Of a DNA stretch of 64,000 nt, positions 1 through 9,900 are shown in pieces (within the stretch, counting starts at the first letter, position 1; every line of letters starts with the position of its first letter). The stretch is from Zeugodacus cucurbitae. Its lineage: Eukaryota; Arthropoda; Insecta; Diptera; Tephritidae. The position numbers and the translations under genes were made by a program. Below the pieces are notes generated by a model. It worked only from the letters and a program-made list of their open reading frames with translations. It ran no database searches and was not told where the DNA came from. Location: NCBI RefSeq assembly GCF_028554725.1, contig NC_071671.1, forward strand, positions 8,490,001 through 8,554,000, in the 5' to 3' direction.

Positions 1-802
1 TCGCTGAGATATTAAAATCTTTATGATGAGTGAGATTAAGATTTCTGTTAAATAGTTTATAAAGGCTTTTGTTTAATCTTTAACTAGTTAGTTAGTTAGC
101 ATAGTTACGTCATACATACATTCGACAGTAAAACATCCAACAAAATTTGTAGGATTAAAGTCATTAGCATCTTCTGTGTATGATTCAAGTATAAATAAAG
201 ACAAGTCACAGCACTGTTGTAAACGAAACGAACTGTCAAACAATAATTTAGGTCGTCATGAACCTATTTAGTTTTTTTTGTCAACGAGTATAATGCACGA
301 GTTAATACCTGTTGAATATTGTATTTTGAAATAATGTATTGAATGATGAATGAATAAGTTGCATTAAAATTCTATAAGTGATGAATCATAAACTGGATAA
401 ATGAAAATTCCCCTTAGGAGTAATACTACAATATAACATATACGTATATAACATATATTATTTATGACCAGACTTCATATGAGCCCACTATTATGAATCG
501 TTTATTCATATAATATTGACAAGAATGTCAATGAAAGTGGAAACACCCATTTGTATTTTACAATTATTTATGAACATTTATCTTACTATATTTTCATTAT
601 GCAAATATGCGGCGTTGATTTATGTAAAGTTACACCGAAGCGAACATGTTTCAAAGAAACCACACAATAAATATCTACAAACCCAAAAGACCGTTCCCAA
701 TCGTCAAGAACGTGTGAATTACAAACTTTTATTATATAAATACTTTCAATGAAATTTTTAAGCGCTTCTTTGAATTCATAAATATTTCTATGCTATTCCT
801 AG
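1..802. other. non-coding upstream flank of the SLC6 gene
   Basis: I recognise no gene here. The short open frame at 516-752 has no recognisable domain and sits in AT-rich sequence. A pyrimidine-rich stretch followed by AG at 801-802, just before the first coding exon, could be a splice acceptor. In that case a non-coding leader exon would lie further upstream. I cannot locate a promoter. Confidence 0.5.
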
Positions 803-823
803 GGTATTTTGGCGCCACACAGA

Positions 824-919
824 ATGGAGAGACCACATGAAAATCCCGCCTTTATTGGAGATGACGGCAAATCTGCAAATGGCCAATCGAGAGCATTGCG
901 AAATTCGGACGAAGAGGCG
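824..919 (+). CDS. SLC6 gene, exon 1 (N-terminal cytoplasmic tail)
   Basis: Encodes residues 1-32, a hydrophilic cytoplasmic tail rich in Glu, Asp, Asn and Ser. The exon ends in GCG followed by donor GTGAGT at phase 0. The 67-bp intron is short, as is usual in flies. Confidence 0.85.
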
Positions 920-3900
920 GTGAGTACCGTTATTTTTATTGTTTAAATGAGCAAAAAATATATATTTTTTTACCACTATATAACAGCTGCCGAAAAAAGA
1001 CACGAAGGAGAATGAACGCGCCACCTGGGGCAAAGGTGTCGAGTTTCTGTTCTCCTGTATTGCCATGTCTGTGGGACTGGGCAATGTGTGGCGTTTTCCT
1101 TTTACGGCGCTGGATAATGGCGGCGGCGCTTTTTTGATACCTTACCTGATAGTATTATTTTTAATCGGTAAACCGATTTATTACTTGGAAATGGCGATAG
1201 GTCAGTTCTCGAGTAGCGGATCGGTGAAAGTATTCAACTTGTGCCCGGCCATGAAAGGTAAGCAAGCATAATATGCACTCATTAGCTGCTGTAGTACTAT
1301 CGATGTATCTTATTTTTGTAAATTTGTATACAGAAAGTTGAAAAAAATTTATACTTGGCTTCTTATACCTCAGTCAATTAATTATATGTGCATTAACTTT
1401 TGCAAAAAAATGTATATGTAAATGTAAATGTATACGATATAAAAAACCAAAAAAAACAACAAAATTTCAAAATATTTTTTGAACTATAAAACAGAATTGA
1501 AGTTTAGGCTAATAGTAAATATTTATATGTGCATTTTACTATTTTTGCCAATAAAGCATATACATTTGAGTTTAACTGAAAGAAATGTTTATTTTAATAG
1601 TCAGTAGAATTGCCCTTATATTTTAAAACTAAATTAAGCCGCTTAATTAGAGAATTAACTACTGACTGTAGAATAGTTATGTAAATATTGGCAAATTCTT
1701 GCTTTATGGCTAATTTAAGGAGACGTACTATCTTAAACTGCTTTCCGTTTTGGAAAACAGGAGCAGAGAGGTTCCCCCAGAGATCCTCATTAGGATTTAG
1801 GTTCGAACTCAATGCTGCACATTGTAATACCGGAATTTTCCGGTCATTAAAGATGTTCTTCGTGTGAAATGAAGCGTTATCCTTTCGATATGTCCAGTTA
1901 TATGCCATAAATATTGCCAGCAAATTTTATTAACTCGCTGTCCAAAAGACCTACATTGCTATTAGAATTCATTTGAGTGAATATAAAACATGTAGGTAGC
2001 TTTCTGCAGCAAAATGCAGGCCATGAAATCAAGGTACCGCTTCCAAAACATCGCTTGTAGTAGGACCGTCGTTCCTGGTGCGAATCTCTCCAATATTTCT
2101 TGCAATGACCTGGGTCGACCAAATTTTATTTTTTTTCGTCCCTAAAGACTGTATTCTATCACTCATCGGCACAGAATTGGTATTTATTTCCAAACCTCAA
2201 ATGTGCTTTATTATGTCTTTCTTTAGCGTTGGTTTAGGTGCCACGGAGGTGTGGAAAAAATTATATTTATTGTGATTTTCTGTCCTAACTAGGTCCATAT
2301 TTGGCCGCTGCTTATCAAGTCCGCAACTACTTGCCGTCGAATCATCCTTTCGCACCGATTATCAATGTGGTCTAGAGCCATTTTGGAACCGCTTTCATGC
2401 ATTCCTATGATTATTACTTGTTCCTCGGCTGATAAACTAGTATCACGAGGCATTTTAGGCTTAAAGATAAATAAATGTAATCAAATAATAATAATTCATT
2501 AAATTAATGCACCTACAATAATTTTAAAAACAAATTTTAGCAAAAAAAAGATTTTGCACATATAAATATTTACTATGCAATACCAAATTCACAAGCACAT
2601 TCTTAATGTAACTGTACAACGAACGAAAAAAATATGAAACAATTTTCGTTGGATAGTAACGGTAACATATCAACCTTGTATTCCACATTTACCGAAATCC
2701 AAAAAATAAGAGTAAATAAGAAATATAAACAAAAGCAGAAATGCACATATAATTATTTGACTGGGGTAGTTAGGATACTCTAGACTGTTCTTACTTTAGA
2801 AGTAAATTCAAATAAATTGCTTTTATGGTATGAATTTGAAACTACTCTTAGTATATCAATACAGAGGCTAGATTTTATTTCAATTATATCTTAATGCATG
2901 TGTACGTAAAGTTTGAATCGTATATTCTTTATGTTATGTTATGTTATGCTATGCTATGTTACGTTATGCTATGTTATTTTATGTTTATAAATGTAAGTAT
3001 TTTGTCTTATCATGGCATTTATGAAATTCATAAGTACGTACTTAGTATAACTCATATTTGTGAATGTTTCTGTTAATTTCCAAGGTATTGGCATTGGTCA
3101 AGTACTGTCCATTTCGTTTGTGACCACCTACTATGTGGCTATTATGGGCATGATTGTACGCTATTTGTTTGATTCATTCAAATCGCCGCTACCGTGGACC
3201 GTGTGCGACGATGCATGGAATGAAACTTGTGTCGCATCCGGCACAATGCCCACACCAGAACCCATACTCGAAATGACAACAGGAGTGTCAACTGTAGCAA
3301 ACAGCAATGCGTTGCATAATGTTAGTACGTTCGTAAACGCGAGTGTTATGCATCATCACAGCAAAACCATTTCATCTGCAGAGTTGTATTTTATGTAAGT
3401 TTAATATATGTGTTTTAACTAATTATAGTAGATTTGTATTTTGACTATTAACCCTCCATGACATATTAACTTAATTGTTTAGATTGCTTGTACCATAACT
3501 AATACGTATTTATACATATAAACTTGCGTGGCATCCATACAATTTGCTTTCTTCTTTGGTGTTTAGTTTTAATCAATACCCAATTCAAATAGCTGATGCT
3601 GATTTTACAGTTATTGCGTGAGACGTTCATAAATCAAATCGATTTAATTAATCAATAAAAATTGCTTCGAGCCGACACGTCAAATCGAAATATTTTCACA
3701 GCTACATACAGTTATTGTATGACTACCCAGCCGGGAAAATGTTCCATAATTGGCGACATTAACTTTATTTTGTTCAAGAAAGACTGAATTCCGTGTATAG
3801 CCGAAGTACCAATAAGCTAGTCGATAGAAGAAGAGATAGAGGGTGAACTAGCAAAAATGAGTCGAATGGTAGTATAGTCTTATAGCATTTCTATATACAT

Positions 3901-6900
3901 TTAGCAATGAGGTCATTGCCTTAGATGCAATATAGTTTCGAAAATACAAATTTGAATGTACAATATGTGAAGAATGTGTTTACACATTGAAAATAAATAC
4001 ACTTTCTTCATAGCGAGAAAGAAGTGCTAAATTATAAATTACTGGTACTCTACGCTGAATTCCTTCGTAAGAGCCCTAACCGAAACTTTTAAACTTTGAT
4101 CAAATTTTAGAGCCATTAAGCGCTGTACGTTCTAGTAATTTTTGATTTAGCACCTGTCCTCGATTATGGTCTAGTTTTTCCTCATTTTCCACGCGATTTT
4201 ACCCATTATACACTCTTTTGATTGCTACAGCAAATATTTCTGGTAGCTCTCAAGCGTTTCTACACAATTGGTGATTGTAGGGCAAAAGTTGGATCACTTA
4301 CAACATGTTTGTCCGACATGTTAAAAAGATAAAATTGGTTTTTTCAGATATGAAAAAATCAAAAAATTAATAACCAATTGAGAAATTCATTGTACAAGGA
4401 ATGGGTAATAGAAATTAAAAAAAAAAACGAATTGTGTAAAGAGTTTCTTGACACTAACAAAATTTTATGATACTTATGTAAAGAGTTTCTTGACACTAAC
4501 AAAATTGCATGATACTTATGTAAAGAGTTTCTTGACACTAACAAAATTGCATGATGGTTGTGTAAACTCATTCTTGACACACTATAGATCTAAAACTACT
4601 ACACTTTTCAACCGTTAAATTATCGGACTTTGGTGATTTGTTTTTGTAGAATACTTTAAGTTGGCTGGGAGCTATGGTATCCAGTATGTGGAACTATAAA
4701 TAGTTGAAACATGTATGAATTTGCATAGCTTCAGTACAGAAGACTGGGTTCAACATTTATTTTCTGATAAAAAACTGAATTTTTATTTAATTTATACCAA
4801 TAAAATTTAGTGTTCAAAGAAATTAAAGACAAAAATTGACCGCTGATAGATATATGTAGCTTCATTAATAACAATTAAATATTTTGAATACACTGTAGCT
4901 TATATCGAAAAATAATTTTTGAAGTTATGTTGTTATATAAAACTAAGACCACTGTTTAGATCTTTGATGTCTGATGGCAATGACAATAGCAATGAATATT
5001 TCACTTGATTGTTACACAAAAATTACATTATTATCAACACGTCAAGTATTCCAACAAAAATTCCATAGGTGAATACTTGCATATGTATACCCAGCAGGGA
5101 CTTCAACTAGTTATAAAGCACTTAGCAATAGTAGAATAGCAACTGATATTTTTTTACATCCTAATGATCTATGAGTTGTCAATTGTCAGATTTCGGTCAG
5201 AAATATATCAGTGCCAGACAGCTTCAAAGGCGACATAGACCTATAATATGTAATTCATATGCTCAGGAACTATTTTATATTTTTTTCAAGTCCCTCGTGT
5301 TTTTATAAAAAAAATACTGAATAGGTACGGGTTCTACTTCTGAACCAATTTTCCGAAAGGTCTGATGTCTTTTTTGACTTATTTGTTTTTATGACCAAAT
5401 ACTATGTGTTAATTGGTACTATTCTGTTGGTTCGCTGGGAATATGTGTGATATAGAAACTTGTATTTATATGTATATCTATCTATATATCGTGTGTAACT
5501 GTTTGCTATCATATTAATATGGCGCGAACGCAAAGTGTAAATTCACTTTACTCGCTGATTGTCTGCAAATTAGTTTGTAAACAAAATTCAATTCGAACTA
5601 ATTTCAAACATCAGCCGCTGTTATCGCTTTATAACATTCATTAATGAAAACGCTTTTCAATAAAACAAATAAAATATCAAACAATAAAATAAAATATCGC
5701 ATGCGACTAAAATAGTATCAACATTTATATCATGCTATAAAATGGGAGCATACTTGATAGAAAATAGTATTGCTTAGGATTTCATATATGTGTGTCTATT
5801 TGTTGTTATCGTTTAAAAATTCATAAATTCATTGAAATTTTAAGAAAATTTTAATTTTTATAGACGTCTTATATACATATGTATGTATATAAAGGGTGAT
5901 TTTTTAAGAGCTTGATAACTTTTTAAAAAAAAAAAACGCATAAAATTTGCAAAATCTCATCGGTTCTTTATTTGAAACGTTAGATTGGTTCATGACATTT
6001 ACTTTTTGAAGATAATTTCATTTAAATGTTGACCGCGGCTGCGTCTTAGGTGGTCCATTCGGAAAGTCCAATTTTGGGCAACTTTTTCGAGCATTTCGGC
6101 CGGAATAGCCCGAATTTCTTCGGAAATGTTGTCTTCCAAAGCTGGAATAGTTGCTGGCTTATTTCTGTAGACTTTAGACTTGACGTAGCCCCACAAAAAA
6201 TAGTCTAAAGGCGTTAAATCGCATGATCTTGGTGGCCAACTTACGGGTCCATTTCTTGAGATGAATTGTTCTCCGAAGTTTTCCCTCAAAATGGCCATAG
6301 AATCGCGAGCTGTGTGGCATGTAGCGCCATCTTGTTGAAACCACATGTCAACCAAGTTCAGTTCTTCCATTTTTGGCAACAAAAAGTTTGTTAGCATCGA
6401 ACGATAGCGATCGCCATTCACCGTAACGTTGCGTCCAACAGCATCTTTGAAAAAATACGGTCCAATGATTCCACCAGCGTACAAACCACACCAAACAGTG
6501 CATTTTTCGGGATGCATGGGCAGTTCTTGAACGGCTTCTGGTTGCTCTTCACCCCAAATGCGGCAATTTTGCTTATTTACGTAGCCATTCAACCAGAAAT
6601 GAGCCTCATCGCTGAACAAAATTTGTCGATAAAAAAGCGGATTTCACATTTCGAACCGAACACTGATTTTGGTAATAAAATTCAATGATTTGCAAGCGTT
6701 GCTCGTTAGTAAGTCTATTCATGATGAAATGTCAAAGCATACTGAGCATCTTTCTCTTTGACACCATGTCTGAAATCCCACGTGATCTGTCAAATACTAA
6801 TGCATGAAAATCCTAACCTCAAAAAAATCACCCGTTAGATCGCATATACAGTGGTGGCCTTATGATTAGAAACGGCATGTTTGAAAAAATCAAATCACTG

Positions 6901-9900
6901 TAAAGTTTTTATAAGACGCGAAGTGTAAATAATGAACATTGTTATTCATAGTGTGGCCATTGCATGTTGTTACTAAATGAACATGTGACTATTTGTTGAC
7001 TTGTTATTAAAAAAATTAAAATTCTTTCCCGGTTTGTGTTTTTTGGCTGATCACGAAAGTAGAAACGCGGAGCTTTTTCTTCATATCCACGGATTTTTCT
7101 TAAACTTAGCGCAATAAAGTGCGGTGAGTGATCCGACAACAACTAAATTCGTTTTAGTTTTTAGAATGGGCAAAAATAATCATTTACTTCAAAACTGAGA
7201 GACTTAATTGTGAGGTCCTTTCAAAAGAATATATTGTCAACGTCGACTATAGCATAAAGGTTCGTTAGGTAAAAAAATGGTTTTTTGAGCTCTTAATTTG
7301 TATAAAACATAAAACAATAAAGTTTGAAACCCCCACCGGGAAGCCAAGGCCTCGAAAAACTACTTTAACAGCAGACGGGATAATTTGTAGGGCGAACAAA
7401 AACAATGTTTTCATGACTTCGCGTGAAATAAATGCTGAAAGTTGTATGTATGTATGTGATTGGCGTTGCAACCGTTTAGCCGGTTATAGCCGAATCGACG
7501 ATAGTGCGCCACCTGTCTCTCTCCTTCGCAGTTCGGCGCCAGTTGGAGATCCCAAGTGTAACCAGGTCGCTCTCCACCTGGTCCCTCCAACGGAGTGGAG
7601 GCCTTCCCCTTCCTCGGCTTCCTCCGGCGGGTACTGCATCGAACACTTTCAGGGCTGGAGTGTTTTCGTCCATTCGGACAACATGACCTAGCCAGCGTAG
7701 CCGCTGTCTTTTTATTCGCTGAACTATGTCAATGTCGTCGTATAACTCGTACAGCTCATCGTTCCATCGTCTGCGGTATTCGCCGTTGCCAATGTTCTGA
7801 GGACCATAAATCTTGCGCAAAATTTTCCTCTCGAAAACTCCTAGTGTCGTCTCATCTGATGTTGACATCGTCCAAGCTTCTGCACCGTAAAGCAGGACGG
7901 GAATGATAAGCGACTTGTAGAGCTTGATTTTGGTTCGTCGAGAGAGGACTTTACTGTTCAATTGCCTACTCAGTCCAAAGTAGCACCTGTTCGCAAGAGT
8001 TATTCTGCGCTGGATTTCGAGGCTGACATTGTTCGTGTTGTTGATGCTGGTTCCCAGGTATACGAAATTATCTACGACCTCGAAGTTATGACTGTCAACA
8101 GTGACGTGGGAGCCAAGACGCGAATGCGCCGACTGTTTGTTTGATGACAGGAGATATTTCGTCTGAAAGTTGGACATCAAATTAATGTAGAAACCACAGA
8201 TCGGGCAATAAGAAGGTACTTACAAGACTCGGGACTTCGTGGGTGCATTGCCAAAAAAAAAAAATCTTGTAGCAAAGAAAATTATTAAGGAGCTTTTGCG
8301 ATTTGCAAAGTAAGTGCTACAGAAAAGTTCCCAATACTGGCATAGATTTCTCTGGAGTGATGAGTATGAGTTAAGTTTAATCCAAACCGATGAAAAATTG
8401 TATATAAGGCGTCTTCCAAACATGGATCTAAACCTAGGGTACATTGTGAAAATAGTAAAACACGGTGGCGGATCTGTTATGGAGTATTTTCCTGTCGTGC
8501 TGTTAGCTTAAAGGTGCGTATTCAACGGATAATAGATCAAAATCAATATAAAACATTCTGGAGAATGTAATGGAATCACATTTCTTCGAGAAGAGGCCAG
8601 TCCATTACATTTTTCAGCACTACATTGACCCAAAACACACTTCAAGGTTAGTGGAGAGCTGACTTTCGGTTCAAAATATTGGTGTTTTGGCCTGGACTCC
8701 GCAAATTCCTGATCTAACACAATTAAAAGCTTATCAGCAATTGTTAAACGAAGTCTTAAGAACTAAAAAACTCAAAATAATGACGATTTGTTTCAACTGA
8801 TTCGACAAAGCTGGCACAGCATATCAATACAAATATGCCAATATTTACATCAAAGTTTACTGCGGAAACTAGACAATAGTTAGAAATAAAGGTCATCCAA
8901 CGAAATATTAAAAATTTAATCCATTTTGTTAAATTTTTATACTCTCGCAACAAAAGTTGCTAAAGTGAGTATTATAGTTTTGTTCACATAACGGTTGCTT
9001 GTAACATCCAAAATTAACAAGTTAGATATAGGGTTATATGTATATACCAAAGTGATCAGGGTGAAGAGTGGAGTTCAAATCCGGATGTCTGTCTGTCCGT
9101 CCGTCCGTCCGTCCGTCCGTCTGTGCAAGCTGTAACTTGAGTAAAAATTAAGATATCTTGATGAAACTTGGCACACTTATTTCTTGGCACCATAGGAAGG
9201 TGGTGAGCAAAATCGGACCACTGCCACGCCCACAAAATGGCGAAAACCGAAAACACATAAAGTGCCATAACTAAGCCATAAATTAAGCTATAAAAATAAA
9301 ATTTGGTATGAAGGATCGCACTATGAAGGGGCATATTTGGATGTAATTTTTTTGGGGAAGTGGGCGTGGCCCCGCCCCCAAATAGGATTTTTGTATATAT
9401 CTCGCAAACCAATGCAGCTATATAACTCAAACTTTCTGCAGTCTATTTTTTTAGCCTTTATTATACAGTCCAAAAATGACAGAAATCGGATAACAACCAC
9501 GCCACCCTCCCATACAAAGGTTAGGTTGAAAATTACTAAAAGTGGGTTAACTCACTTACCAAAAACGTCAGAAACACTAAATTTCACATAAGAAATGGCA
9601 GATGGAAGCTACACTCAGATTTTTTTACAAAATGGAAAATGGGCGTGGCCCACTTATGGGTCAAAAACCATATCTCAGGAACTACTCGACCGATTTCAAT
9701 GAAACTTGGTTTATAATAGTTTCCTTACATCCCAATGATATATTGTAAAAATATGCCAAATCGCTTCACAACCGCGCCTACTTCCTATATACCAGAACTT
9801 TGAAGTGGATCTGAATCGTTTACTTTGCAATATATAAAGTAAGTACTAGTGAAGTATCGATGCAGAACTTTGCACAAATACTATGTTAATAGTGTGGCAG

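Noticed and set aside
4359..4580. Repetitive open frame on the minus strand over the 42-bp repeats
   Set aside because: It exists because 42 is a multiple of three. There is no domain, promoter or splice context.
9087..9124. Regular GTCC/GTCT repeats in several places as a possible CRISPR-like array
   Set aside because: They are the GTCY microsatellite within DINE-1/HINE-type elements; there are no spacers and the genome is eukaryotic.
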